Below are positions 1 through 9,684 of a stretch of 64,000 nucleotides of DNA, piece after piece. Numbering within the stretch: position 1 is the first letter of the stretch; each line of letters opens with the position of its first letter. The translations under genes and the position numbers were made by a program. Location: the NCBI GenBank assembly GCA_025457915.1, contig JALOTL010000015.1, forward strand, positions 62,001 through 126,000, given 5' to 3'. The DNA is from Spirochaetota bacterium. Lineage in GTDB: Bacteria > Spirochaetota > UBA4802 > UBA5550. Below the pieces are notes generated by a model. That model saw only the letters and a program-made list of their open reading frames with translations. It did no database searches and was not told where the DNA came from.

Positions 1-1032
1 CAGCCTCATCCATTCCTTTTCATCAACCGGTACTGGATCGATATCGCCATCGTCCCTTTTCATCATCGACATCGCGCCGGCAGGGCACGCGGAAACGCAG
101 AGCCCGCATCCGATGCATTTCCCCAGGACCCGGGCGGTACCGTCGATCTCTATCGAACCGACCTGGCACCTTTCCGCGCAGATGCCGCAGCCGTTGCATT
201 GCGACCCATCGACGGCCGCACGGTAGTTCGACCTGGCAACGGACCCATCGAGCCCCAGTTCCGTGATTCCCCTCAGAATTCCGCAGCAGCACCCGCAGCA
301 GTTGCATACATAGATATGACCCGTGCGCACGTTGGACGTCATATGTACCAGTCCGGATTCCTCGGCCCTTTCCAGAACATCGAAGGCATCCTCCATGGTT
401 ATCGGCCTGCCCCAGAAAAAATTATCGAAATACCCTTCTATCGGAGCGAGCGCCATGCAGACCTCCAGCGGATTTTCGCAGCCCTTCCCCTGCATCCTCT
501 TTTCCTTTTTGCAGATGCATTCGCCGAGCGCCCAGGCCCTGGCGTTCCCGATCAGGGCAGAAACGCGCTCATACGGCTGTATGACTGAACCGGCGGGTAT
601 CTCCTTTTCTATCGGAACGACCTTCATCAGCGGCGGGGTATGCTTGAAAAAATCACGGAAAAATTCCGGCGCATATTCCTCCGCCAGTTCGACGAACTCG
701 TCATCCATCCTGTTAATCTGGAATTCGTATACTCCGAAGACGAACGGCAGGAGCTTGTAGATGCCAAGCCCCCCTATCGTTGCCCCGAAAATCTGTCCCT
801 TGTCCCTCATCTCCGGCAGCATCTTCTCGAGGCGCTCCCTGTCAAGGCCGGTCCTGGCCGCGACGGCCTCCGGGGTTTCTAATTTCAGCAAAAGACGGGA
901 TGCGATATCCGCCTCCTCCTCCGTGAATATTTTTTTCAGCATCCTGATATCCGCGCCCTTTTCAGCCCTGGGATATCCGTTCGGGATCATATCAAGAACA
1001 TCTCTCAGCTTTTCATAAACGTCTTCTTTCAT
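1..1032 (-). CDS. 4Fe-4S dicluster ferredoxin-type protein with N-terminal HTH-like region (3' end cut by window)
   Basis: The reading frame is open from an ATG at 1032 to the window edge, so the C-terminus lies outside. An AAGGCGG ribosome site sits about 7 bases before the ATG. Residues about 36-82 look like a small winged-helix or helix-turn-helix domain. A CxC pair follows near 172-174, then a striking Cys cluster CNCCGCCC near 243-250. Two classical ferredoxin motifs follow, CNGCGICAERC near 277 and CIGCGLCVSAC near 304, each expected to bind a [4Fe-4S] cluster. No signal peptide or membrane segment is visible, so it is probably cytoplasmic. Proteins of this general build occur in anaerobic bacteria and archaea, but the exact role is not known to me. 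It may be a redox carrier or a redox-sensing regulator. The gene faces away from mazG. Confidence 0.85.
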   Translation of the reverse strand, partial: MKEDVYEKLRDVLDMIPNGYPRAEKGADIRMLKKIFTEEEADIASRLLLKLETPEAVAARTGLDRERLEKMLPEMRDKGQIFGATIGGLGIYKLLPFVFGVYEFQINRMDDEFVELAEEYAPEFFRDFFKHTPPLMKVVPIEKEIPAGSVIQPYERVSALIGNARAWALGECICKKEKRMQGKGCENPLEVCMALAPIEGYFDNFFWGRPITMEDAFDVLERAEESGLVHMTSNVRTGHIYVCNCCGCCCGILRGITELGLDGSVARSNYRAAVDGSQCNGCGICAERCQVGSIEIDGTARVLGKCIGCGLCVSACPAGAMSMMKRDDGDIDPVPVDEKEWMRL

Positions 1033-1108
1033 ATAAATCCGCCTTTAATAAATCCGGACATTAAAACAGCCGGCCGTTATATTGCAAACAAATATATATG
1101 AAAAAATA

Positions 1109-1136
1109 TTGACTGCGGCGGCGGCAGCCGTATCCT
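1109..1136 (+). promoter_or_regulatory. Candidate sigma70-type promoter for mazG
   Basis: TTGACT and TATCCT are separated by 16 bases. Transcription would begin near 1143, which makes the upstream ATG at 1152 almost leaderless and favours translation from the ATG at 1209. Confidence 0.45.
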
Positions 1137-1208
1137 ATCGCGGCGAGGACGATGGAGGCGGTCTCAATGCCCCCGGGGGGACAAAAATCTCATGACGAGG
1201 TTACGAAT

Positions 1209-1994
1209 ATGGAGTTCAAGGAAACAAGGCCGCTTTACCTGCTCGGCGAGATTGCTTCAATTCTCAGGGGCGAGGACGGATGCGCCTGGGACAGGGAACA
1301 GACGCCGCAGACCCTCAAGCCGTACCTCATAGAGGAGGCTTACGAACTATACGACGCGATCGACAAGGAAGACCCGGACCACATAAGGGAAGAACTCGGC
1401 GACCTGCTCTTCCAGGTTTACATCCATGCCCAGATCGCGAAGGAAAAGGGACTTTTCACAATTGACGACGTAGCTTCCGACGCGGCGGAAAAGCTGATCA
1501 GAAGGCACCCCCATGTTTTCGGGGACGATGAAGTTAAAAGCGCGAGCGAGGTGATAGACAGATGGGAAAAAATCAAGAAAAAGGAAAAGCCCCACAGGGA
1601 ATCGATTCTTGACGGCGTTCCCAGACATCTCCCGGCGCTGCTCAAGGCCTATCGCGTGCAGCAGAAGGTTTCACGCGTCGGATTCGACTGGGAATCATCT
1701 GAAGGCGCGCTGGAAAAGCTCGAGGAAGAGGTATCCGAGCTGAGGGAGGCCGCATCATCAGGCGACAGGGATTCGATTCTGGAAGAAAGCGGCGACATGC
1801 TCTTCAGCACCGTAAACATTCTCAGGCACATGGGGATAAACCCGGAGGACGCCCTCATAAAAAGCACCGAAAAATTCATCCGGCGTTATAAAAAAATGGA
1901 ATCAATCGCATCCGAACGCGGCCTCAAGATAGAGGACCTCGACATTAAGGGCATGGACTCACTCTGGGAGGAAAGCAAGAATAAAGGGTTATAG
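1209..1994 (+). CDS. mazG: Nucleoside triphosphate pyrophosphohydrolase MazG
   Basis: MazG hydrolyses NTPs and dNTPs to the monophosphate and pyrophosphate and acts as a house-cleaning enzyme. The 261-residue product has the two tandem MazG domains of the full-length bacterial form. The first has the metal-binding pattern EEAYEL followed by EELGDLL; the second has EEEVSEL followed by EESGDML. All acidic ligands are present in both. An in-frame ATG at 1152 would add 19 residues with no family resemblance. The ATG at 1209 has a GAGG ribosome site 8 bases upstream and starts just before the conserved region, so it was chosen. The 3' end overlaps the convergent batD gene by six bases. Confidence 0.93.
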   Translation: MEFKETRPLYLLGEIASILRGEDGCAWDREQTPQTLKPYLIEEAYELYDAIDKEDPDHIREELGDLLFQVYIHAQIAKEKGLFTIDDVASDAAEKLIRRHPHVFGDDEVKSASEVIDRWEKIKKKEKPHRESILDGVPRHLPALLKAYRVQQKVSRVGFDWESSEGALEKLEEEVSELREAASSGDRDSILEESGDMLFSTVNILRHMGINPEDALIKSTEKFIRRYKKMESIASERGLKIEDLDIKGMDSLWEESKNKGL

Positions 1995-3599
1995 GATGCC
2001 CTCTTTGATTTTCCTGATCTCCACGTAAATGCTTTTCATATCATCACCGTTTATTTTCCGGCCGGCGTACCTGTAGCCGGATATCGCTTCCCTCAATTCG
2101 GCCAGGCGCCCGGCGTCTCCGTCAGACGGACCGCTTGAAATCTCGTCGATCGCCTTCTCGGCAGACCTTATGAATGACGCTGAATCCATTTTATCGAGTG
2201 ACGACTTCATTTCGGCGATGCGGTCAGCCCCGACGGCGTCCCCGGTCTTTTCTTCATAGCGGTCATCCTTCACGCTTTTTTCCCCTGATATCTGCCTGTA
2301 TCTCCTTCTCTCCCAGATTATCATGAAGGTCATCCCGCCGGCTGCGGCAGCAGCGATCAGTGCGATATAAACCGGGTTGAATTCCGGACCGCCGTCACCG
2401 GCGTCTCCATCCGCCTGCGTCTTTTTCTTTTTTTCACCGGGCCTGACCTCGAACCTTATGCTGTCAGTCTCCGCCGCGCGGAACGCGCCGGCCTCGGCGT
2501 CAAAATAAGCCATCCTTACCTTCCCGAGATCAAGCGTTCCGGGCTTCTCAGGCACTATCGTGAATATGAATTTCTTTTCGCCCCTGAGCCTGTTGTTTTC
2601 GACGCTTATCCTGGTATCGCCCTCTTCCGCCAGGACCCTGGCTCCGTCCGCGTCTTTCGTGAAGCCCGGCTTGGCGAGGGTGATGAAATTCCCGGTGCCG
2701 CTGACGACAACGGTCACTTTTTTTTCCTCGTACGCCTTCACCGGGCTGCCGTTAAAATCGCTTTTAATGGCGAAAGAGCCCACGTCCCCGTTGAAGTCCT
2801 TCGGCCTTCCGGCCGCCGGGATCTCGACAACCTCGACGTCCTTATATCCGAACTGTATTCTTTTCTGCTGTGGAAAAACTGAAAGCATCCCGCCGCCACC
2901 CTCCATGACGACCGCGGTGCCCCCGCCGATTTTATGGCGCCCGGGTGACAGCGCAGCCATGGCGGAAATCATAAGGGGACTGCCTTCCGATGCCCTGTCG
3001 GACGACAGGTCGCGATCGTCAGGGGTGTCGATTCCCTTTGAAACAAAGCCTCGGATTTCCGGGGGCTTCTCGAACCCGCTGAATTCCATTATATTGCCGG
3101 ATGAAAGGAAGTATCTCATGATAAAGGGCTCGCCGACGTAAAGTTTCTTCTTCGATACGGTAACCGACGTTGAGAGGGGCTCTTCAATTGACTGCGGCCG
3201 CCCCCCCTCGCCCGAAACCGTCAGGGCAACCTCCCTGCTCTTGACCGTGTTTCCCCCGGCCTTAAAGACAAACGGCGGAATCCTGTAGACCCCTTTTTTT
3301 TCGGCCTGGATCATGAAGGTGAAGGAGACGCCGAAGCGGCTGACACCGTTGATGAATTCATAGTTTTTCTGTGTCCCGGTAAATGCGATCCTGAGTCCAG
3401 GGACCGCGGGATAGGAAACCGGCTCGATGTCGCCGCTCATGCCGGAAAACCTTATATGCATCTCGGTTGTTTCCCCGACGGAAATCCGGTTTCCCTCGAG
3501 AACCGTAGCCACTTCCGGAAACGCCCTTGCCGAGCATAAGAAAAACAGGGCGGCAATGAAAATAATTCTACCAGTTCTTTTCAAGCTGCCTCCTTTCAT
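1989..3599 (-). CDS. batD: BatD-type oxygen-tolerance protein
   Basis: The 536-residue protein starts with a signal peptide (hydrophobic core about 12-22, small residues near 25). It continues as beta-rich periplasmic domains typical of BatD, with one membrane segment near residues 408-427 and a charged cytoplasmic tail of about 110 residues. BatD belongs to the Bat set, first tied to aerotolerance in Bacteroides and also found in Leptospira. It is thought to work with the BatA/BatB von Willebrand proteins at the inner membrane, but its biochemical role is unsettled. The ATG at 3599 has a GGAGG site. An AAAGGAGG lying just inside the frame could instead drive a TTG start five codons later. 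The gene overlaps the end of batC by 32 bases, which suggests translational coupling, and is the last gene of the locus. Confidence 0.82.
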   Translation of the reverse strand: MKGGSLKRTGRIIFIAALFFLCSARAFPEVATVLEGNRISVGETTEMHIRFSGMSGDIEPVSYPAVPGLRIAFTGTQKNYEFINGVSRFGVSFTFMIQAEKKGVYRIPPFVFKAGGNTVKSREVALTVSGEGGRPQSIEEPLSTSVTVSKKKLYVGEPFIMRYFLSSGNIMEFSGFEKPPEIRGFVSKGIDTPDDRDLSSDRASEGSPLMISAMAALSPGRHKIGGGTAVVMEGGGGMLSVFPQQKRIQFGYKDVEVVEIPAAGRPKDFNGDVGSFAIKSDFNGSPVKAYEEKKVTVVVSGTGNFITLAKPGFTKDADGARVLAEEGDTRISVENNRLRGEKKFIFTIVPEKPGTLDLGKVRMAYFDAEAGAFRAAETDSIRFEVRPGEKKKKTQADGDAGDGGPEFNPVYIALIAAAAAGGMTFMIIWERRRYRQISGEKSVKDDRYEEKTGDAVGADRIAEMKSSLDKMDSASFIRSAEKAIDEISSGPSDGDAGRLAELREAISGYRYAGRKINGDDMKSIYVEIRKIKEGIL

Positions 3600-4266
3600 C
3601 GGACCCTCCCATGCGCCTCCTTACGGGACTGTTCTTCAACGAATTGAGCATGTTTTTCATCTGGATCTCGTCGAGCTTTCCCGCGCCCCCGGAGGCCCGA
3701 CCGGCCCTGTTTTGCGCGTTGCGGCTGTCATCACCCTGCTTTTTGCCGTCCTTCCCTGACCGGCCTCCGTCATCTCCCCGCTGTCCGCCGTCCTTCCCTG
3801 ACCGGTCCCTGCCGCCCTCGCCGCTTTCCCCGGTCTTGTTTTTCAATATGTATTCAATATTTTTCTTGGCGCCCGGGTGTGCGGGATCGATCCTCAGGGC
3901 GTTCATGTAGGCATTGACCGCCTCCCTGTAGTCGCCCTTTTTCATGTATGTGTTGCCCAGATTGAACATCGAGGACGACTGCACTTTTTTATCCTCCGAC
4001 CCGAGGCCTTCCCTGAAACTGGCGGCGGCGGAATCGTAATCACCCAGCATGTAATCCGCATCGCCCTTGTTGAATGAGAGCTTTCTTTTGTCCTCTTCCC
4101 CGGGCGCGTACCTGTCGGCGGAATTGTAATGCCCCTTCGCCTCCCTGTATTTTTTTCCGGAGAATTCCCTGTTGCCGTCGGAAACCCTGTCCCTGAAGGG
4201 ATCTATCCATGCGGCATTAATAAAAACCGCCAGTAATAATAAAATTTTATAAATTCTTGGATCCAT
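3568..4266 (-). CDS. batC: BatC-like TPR protein
   Basis: The 232-residue product has an N-terminal hydrophobic segment (residues about 5-20, signal peptide or anchor), then about three tetratricopeptide repeats (residues about 30-145; one reads FNLGNTYMKKGDYREAVNAY). A strongly charged low-complexity stretch of Gly, Asp, Lys and Arg follows, with the word RSGKDG twice, and then a short basic tail. TPRs mediate protein contacts, and BatC proteins of this layout accompany BatA, BatB and BatD. I chose the ATG at 4266; a TTG nine codons upstream is also in frame. Two kinase genes separate it from batB, so it sits apart from its usual partner but on the same strand. Confidence 0.8.
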   Translation of the reverse strand: MDPRIYKILLLLAVFINAAWIDPFRDRVSDGNREFSGKKYREAKGHYNSADRYAPGEEDKRKLSFNKGDADYMLGDYDSAAASFREGLGSEDKKVQSSSMFNLGNTYMKKGDYREAVNAYMNALRIDPAHPGAKKNIEYILKNKTGESGEGGRDRSGKDGGQRGDDGGRSGKDGKKQGDDSRNAQNRAGRASGGAGKLDEIQMKNMLNSLKNSPVRRRMGGSDERRQLEKNW

Positions 4267-4440
4267 CTTTAAACCCGATAGAGAATCAGACAATGATGAC
4301 GTTTAAAAGTTACCCACATATCAGGCCAATCCGTTTTCTTGTAAAGTTTTTTTCCGGTCAATGACGGGCCATGTTGTAAAACAGGTAATTCAATAAATTC
4401 AACGCCGAGCAGTATTAATCGTTTCCGGGGGGATTGGAAT

Positions 4441-7400
4441 CTAATTGAAATTTTTAAGATGGATGCCTATGACGGTAATATCGTCGTTTTCATTTATTCT
4501 TTTTTTGTAATTCAGGAACGACGTCAGCTCGTCTATCACCTCGTTGATGATTTCCTTCAGGGATGAATTCATTTTTCTCTCTATTACCCCGAACATCCTG
4601 TCCTGCCCGAAGGTCTTGCCGTTTATGTCGAACTGCTCGTATAATCCGTCCGTAAGGAGAAACAGCCTGTCGCCGGGTTCTATCGCCACCTCCTCGGTGC
4701 CGTATGAGGATTCCTCGGTGAGACCGATTATCCTGCCGGTCCTCCCGAGATGAAGTATCCTGTCCTTCTTGATCAGGTACTGGCTGGGGTGTCCGGCGCA
4801 GGAATAAAGGATCCTCCTGTTTTTAGTGTCTATGTCAAGGACCATGCAGGTAAACATCATGTGGATCGACGAATAAAACCTGACCGATATGCCGTTGAGA
4901 ATTTTTATGATGGAAGCCGGACCGTCCGCGGATTTCTTCACCTTCTCGTATTCGCTCATTATTATCATCGTGACGAGGGCCGCCTGGACCCCGTGACCGG
5001 TGGCATCGGCGATCAGCACCCTGATATATCCGTCCTCGATCTGGCAGACGTCGTATATGTCGCCCCCGACCTCGCTCATCGGATAATAATGTATGAAAAA
5101 CTCCGCGCAGGGGATATTTTCAAGGTCCCTCGGAAGAATGCTTTCCTGGATGCTCCTCGCCAGCGAAAGGTCCTCCTTTATGATACCCATGGCCTCGCTG
5201 ATGGAATTGTAGGCGATCCCCAGCTCTTCGTTCGCCCTGTTCAACTCCACGGTCCTCTCCCTTACCTTCAGTTCAAGGTTCTGATATAGATAGGCGTTTT
5301 CTATCGCAATCCCGGCCTGGGCCATGAACACGCCGAGTATATCTGCCTCCTCCTCGGTAAACACCCCGCTGGACAGCGGGTTGTCGAGATAACAGATGCC
5401 GGTTACGCTTTCCCTGTACTTTATCGGAATGCACAGGATTGACTTCAAACCGTACCTCATGACGCTCTGTATCATCGAGAGGGCGTCATCCTTTTCCGCG
5501 TTGGTCGTGATGATGGTTTCGCCCTTCTTTAAAACCGTCTGGAGGATGGTGTTCGAGTATTCCGGCTTCTCGTCCATTATCGTGTTCTTGGCGACCTTTA
5601 GATCCAGCTCGCCGCTTTCAATATTTTTTACGAAAAGATAGCCCCTCTGCGCGCCGGTAACCTCGAGGGCTTTGGACATTATATGGTCAAGAAGATCGTC
5701 TATATTCAATATTGAGCTTATGTCCTGTGACAGCTTTATGATGGTGGACAGCCTGTTCCTGTCATGCAGCTTCTTGCCGTAATGGTCCTCTTCCTCGAAT
5801 TCCGCCATACCGAGAAGCTTGCCGGAGCGCCTGATATACTCCCTGGCCCCGATTTCATGGAATATCCTGTAGGCGGACTCTATTTTTTTTCTTCCCAGCT
5901 CCTGGTCGCTTTTCCTGACAAGGAATTCTCCGTAATCAAGAAGGGTCCTGGCCGTCTCGAACCTCCTTCCGTATCTTGAAAGATGATCAATGCTTTTCTG
6001 AAACAGCGACTCGGCCTTTCCGCTGTTTAAAAGAAGTGAATTGAAAAGGGCGCTCACCCTCATAGCCGTCCCGGAATGATTGGACCATTTCCCTGTCTTT
6101 TTCAACGCGAGCCTGCAGAGCCTTCCTATCCTTCTTATTTCCGCCGAATCACGTCTGAGAAGGCCCTTGTGGTCCGCAAGGTATTTCTTGAGATGGGCCT
6201 CCGCAAGATAATTGTAGAGGTGAACCGTATAATCCTTGAGAAAGCTGTTCCTCCTGTCCATCTCCATCGCTTTCTCCAGGTGGCGGATGGATGCTTCGTA
6301 ATCCCGGCTCTCGAGACAGAGATAGCCTTCTATTATATAATTCACGCATTCGTTGAATTTCAGGCTGTGCTTTTTACAAATATTGAGGGACTCCCTGCAG
6401 TATTCCCTCGCGTTATCGAACTCCCCCATCTCAATGAAGCACAGGGAAAAATACTGGTAGCACCTGCTGAGGCCGTAATGGTCGGACAGCTTTCTTGAAA
6501 TGACCTGGTACTCCCTGCCCCTGGCGAAGGCGCTCTCATAGTTGGAGCTCATGTAGTCGTTGTAGAACATCCCGCCGAGGATCATGCCGATCTCCCAGAG
6601 GTCGCCTATTCTCCTGAAGATCTCGAGCCCCCTCGTGAACTCGTCGTTGCTTTCCTTGTAATTACCCTGCCAGGAATAGCAGTACCCGGACCACTGCAGG
6701 CTCTGTCCGACGCCCCATTCATCCCCGTTCCTTCTTCTCATGTCAATGGAAAGCCTGTGAAACTTGTGCGCGAGGTTGAAATATGGGATCGCCATGCACA
6801 TGCTGGCAAAGGCGCCGAGGCTCTGCCCGAGCTCCTTCGACTCGCCTATCCTGCTTTCGGAAATGTTGAGCATCCTCAATATGCTGTTTATGAACTTCTT
6901 CAGGTCCGAGAGTATGTACATCCAGTTCATGGTAGAATACAGGAACACCTTCAGCGTGCTTTTCCGCCCGGGCGCGGTGCGTGGATTGCGCCTGAATACT
7001 CCCGGGAAAACGATATGCAGGACGTGCACCGCCAGTTCTTTTATTATCCTCGTGTGAAGGTAAACGCTGTTGATCGGGAGCCTTTCGCCGAGCAGCCTCA
7101 GCCCGAGCCGCCCGTATTTTTCACACTGGACCCAGTCCCCCATTTTGAAATACGCAAGGCATATCTGCCGGTATATGAGGACCTTGTCGTATTTGCTTTC
7201 AATCCGTGTAAGTATGCTGTTGTAAAGCCCTATGGCCCTGTCGAGCACGCCGATGGTGAGATATATCTCGCCGAGCTCCTTGTGGCTCTTTATCCAGAGT
7301 TCCAGGTTTTCACTTGTCGCCTTTCCTGAAGCGACTTCACCGTCAAGAATATCGTTCACCACGGTAAAATACTTGATGGCCTCATTGTTGGCATAGCTGC

Positions 7401-9684
7401 CCTTGGCCTTCATTGCGGCCGGGAAGGCATACTGGAGCGTTTTCGACGGGCAATTGCATTCGATAAAATGATACGCGAGGTCGAACTGCATTTCGTCCCT
7501 TTCACCGTCGTAAAGCCCTTCAAGAACGGTGGCCGCGATGAAGTGCAGGTCCCTTCTTCTCTGGGGATCAAGCCCTGAATAAAAAATCTCCTTGATTTTT
7601 TCATGACTGAACGAAAGAAGCCCCTTTTCCTGCATGTCCCTTTCCATCAGCTGCAGAGAGATCACATTGTCTATCATTCCGACCACCCTCTTGTGGTCGG
7701 GAACGTTCCCGTTGAGCACGAAGGATATCGTGCCGTCCGGGTCCTTTCGATTCACGCATCTCTTCAGCCGGTCCATGCCGATGAGTATATCGGTCCTGAT
7801 CGTCCTTCCCATCACCGACGCGCAGGCCAGCAGGTCTTTTTCATCATCGCTTAAAAATGAGATCCTCTTGATGATCACGTCGATCAGCTTCTGCGAAATC
7901 TCGATTTTCCTGAACACCGACGGGTCAAAATTCCACCTGTCCTGATTGTAAACGATGGCCTTTTCATCTATCATCTGCTTGAGCAGTTCGATCGCGAAAA
8001 AAGGATTGCCGTTTGTTTTCCTGTATATGAGCTCCGTGATCCCGACCGTATCGGCCTCCTTCTGATAAAGGAGCCCGGAAACTAGTTTCCCCATCCCTGT
8101 TTCATTGAGCGGCTTTAAAAGCATCTCGGTTATATGATAACCGCTTTCCTTGGCCCTTGAAACAAATTTGCTCATGGAGTGGTTTTCGGTCAATTCCTCG
8201 GTCCTGAATGTGCAGAATATCAGGACCGGGACCTTTTCAATGGTCTGGGACATCTCCAGAAGAAGGGAGTATGTTCCCTCATCGGCCCACTGGAAATCGT
8301 CTATAAGAAACACAAGCGCGCCTTCTATCTCTCCTATAATCTTGAAAAGCCTGGCCGAGATCATCATGAACCGCTGAATTTCCCTGTCGGGCTCAAGCTG
8401 CACGAGGTCAGGGCATTCCCCGATGATCTCCCTCATCGCCGGATTCAGCTGTATCGCTATCTGGCCGAGGTCCTTCAGCTCGCCCCTTATCCTTGAGCTT
8501 ATCTCACTCCTCTCCCATTCCGGCCTCTTCCTGTAGCTGGCGGCATAAACATTAAGAGCGTCCCTGAACGGGCCGTAAGGGATCCTGTTCACGGATTTAT
8601 AGCATCTGCTTTCAATAAACATTCCCCCGGTGGGAAAAACCTGCGGCCTTATCTCCTCCGCCAGTCTCGTTTTTCCCATTCCGGCCTCGCCCCCGATCAG
8701 GCATATACCGCCGTTTCCCTTGAGGGTCCTGCCGTACATCTTCTTCAGGAAATTCAGTTCGTCGTCCCTTCCGACAAGCCCGGACCTGAAACTGAGTTTT
8801 ATCACCCTGTCGTATTCGCCAGGCGTAAAATCCATGAATCCGTCCCTGAACCTTTTCAGATCGTTGAGTAGTCCCCTCGCGCTCTGGTATCTCTTCTCCG
8901 GCTCTTTCTCAAGCAGTTTCAGGACTATTTTCCACAGGACATCGGGCATATCCGGGGAGAATTTTTTATGAATGACCGGCATTACGGCGATGTGGCTGTG
9001 TATGAGGCTGCTGATGTTGTCGCTCTTGAAAGGCAATTCTCCCGCGAGGAGCTGGAAGAGGATCACGCCGAGCGAATAGAGGTCGCTCCTTTCATCAACC
9101 TGCCGCTTCAGAGCGCCGCTCTGTTCCGGCGACATGTAACTGAAGGTCCCGACGATTTCATCCGGGTCCGATATGGCGCTGTATTCCTTTATCTGCGACA
9201 GGCCGAAGTCAATCAGCTTCACCGACAATTCCCCGGGAAGCGATTTGTCACGCCGGACAATAATGTTGCTGGGCTTGATATCCCTGTGGATTATCCTGTT
9301 CCCGTGCACGTAATCCAGCGCCCTGGATACCTGCATGGCGATCTCTATTATTTCATTGACGCTGAAGCCGGCGTCCAGGAGCTTATCGAGGCTGTGCCCC
9401 TCGAGGTATTCCATCAGAATGTAATTCTGGTTGTTCATGTTTCCCGCATCAATGACCTTGACGATATTCGGGTGGGACAGGCCGGAGGTTATAGAAACTT
9501 CGGAATTAAACCTGATTAAATCCTCTATCCTGTTAGAGATGCTTTTATCCTTGAGCACCTTCAGCGCGAGCTTCCTTTCCGGCTCGCCCTGCTCGTGCGC
9601 AAGATAAACCACGCTGATGCATCCTTCCGCCAGCATGCGGTCAATCTCGTACCTGTCGAAAAGGGATGTCAACCCGGGGTTCAT
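4441..9684 (-). CDS. Giant Ser/Thr kinase-ATPase-TPR-GAF protein with C-terminal SpoIIE/PP2C phosphatase
   Basis: The 1747 residues form, in order: a Hanks-type kinase (about 11-271) with the ATP lysine in ALKVLK, HRDIKPSN, DFG and SPEQ intact; an AAA-type ATPase (from about 300) with Walker A GGEAGMGKT and Walker B LVFLIDD; a long helical TPR-like region; a GAF sensor domain (about 1325-1465); a coiled coil; and a SpoIIE-type phosphatase (about 1530-1745). The phosphatase metal motifs GGDIYD, DATGHG, LTDG and ENDDIT are present. The glycine loop is reduced (LAEGCISVVY) but the sister protein has a similar one. It is presumably a cytoplasmic signalling hub whose phosphatase would act on STAS-type partners. 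The start ATG overlaps the sister gene stop (ATGA) and follows a GGAGGGGGA ribosome site. Ligand and targets are unknown. Confidence 0.92.
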   Translation of the reverse strand: MNPGLTSLFDRYEIDRMLAEGCISVVYLAHEQGEPERKLALKVLKDKSISNRIEDLIRFNSEVSITSGLSHPNIVKVIDAGNMNNQNYILMEYLEGHSLDKLLDAGFSVNEIIEIAMQVSRALDYVHGNRIIHRDIKPSNIIVRRDKSLPGELSVKLIDFGLSQIKEYSAISDPDEIVGTFSYMSPEQSGALKRQVDERSDLYSLGVILFQLLAGELPFKSDNISSLIHSHIAVMPVIHKKFSPDMPDVLWKIVLKLLEKEPEKRYQSARGLLNDLKRFRDGFMDFTPGEYDRVIKLSFRSGLVGRDDELNFLKKMYGRTLKGNGGICLIGGEAGMGKTRLAEEIRPQVFPTGGMFIESRCYKSVNRIPYGPFRDALNVYAASYRKRPEWERSEISSRIRGELKDLGQIAIQLNPAMREIIGECPDLVQLEPDREIQRFMMISARLFKIIGEIEGALVFLIDDFQWADEGTYSLLLEMSQTIEKVPVLIFCTFRTEELTENHSMSKFVSRAKESGYHITEMLLKPLNETGMGKLVSGLLYQKEADTVGITELIYRKTNGNPFFAIELLKQMIDEKAIVYNQDRWNFDPSVFRKIEISQKLIDVIIKRISFLSDDEKDLLACASVMGRTIRTDILIGMDRLKRCVNRKDPDGTISFVLNGNVPDHKRVVGMIDNVISLQLMERDMQEKGLLSFSHEKIKEIFYSGLDPQRRRDLHFIAATVLEGLYDGERDEMQFDLAYHFIECNCPSKTLQYAFPAAMKAKGSYANNEAIKYFTVVNDILDGEVASGKATSENLELWIKSHKELGEIYLTIGVLDRAIGLYNSILTRIESKYDKVLIYRQICLAYFKMGDWVQCEKYGRLGLRLLGERLPINSVYLHTRIIKELAVHVLHIVFPGVFRRNPRTAPGRKSTLKVFLYSTMNWMYILSDLKKFINSILRMLNISESRIGESKELGQSLGAFASMCMAIPYFNLAHKFHRLSIDMRRRNGDEWGVGQSLQWSGYCYSWQGNYKESNDEFTRGLEIFRRIGDLWEIGMILGGMFYNDYMSSNYESAFARGREYQVISRKLSDHYGLSRCYQYFSLCFIEMGEFDNAREYCRESLNICKKHSLKFNECVNYIIEGYLCLESRDYEASIRHLEKAMEMDRRNSFLKDYTVHLYNYLAEAHLKKYLADHKGLLRRDSAEIRRIGRLCRLALKKTGKWSNHSGTAMRVSALFNSLLLNSGKAESLFQKSIDHLSRYGRRFETARTLLDYGEFLVRKSDQELGRKKIESAYRIFHEIGAREYIRRSGKLLGMAEFEEEDHYGKKLHDRNRLSTIIKLSQDISSILNIDDLLDHIMSKALEVTGAQRGYLFVKNIESGELDLKVAKNTIMDEKPEYSNTILQTVLKKGETIITTNAEKDDALSMIQSVMRYGLKSILCIPIKYRESVTGICYLDNPLSSGVFTEEEADILGVFMAQAGIAIENAYLYQNLELKVRERTVELNRANEELGIAYNSISEAMGIIKEDLSLARSIQESILPRDLENIPCAEFFIHYYPMSEVGGDIYDVCQIEDGYIRVLIADATGHGVQAALVTMIIMSEYEKVKKSADGPASIIKILNGISVRFYSSIHMMFTCMVLDIDTKNRRILYSCAGHPSQYLIKKDRILHLGRTGRIIGLTEESSYGTEEVAIEPGDRLFLLTDGLYEQFDINGKTFGQDRMFGVIERKMNSSLKEIINEVIDELTSFLNYKKRINENDDITVIGIHLKNFN

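Noticed and set aside
1152-1208. Upstream start for mazG
   Set aside because: It adds 19 residues without family resemblance and lies almost at the predicted transcription start.
9600-9660. Loss of kinase activity in the SpoIIE-type protein because the glycine loop is reduced
   Set aside because: The lysine, HRD and DFG motifs are intact and the sister protein has a similar loop, so activity is still likely.
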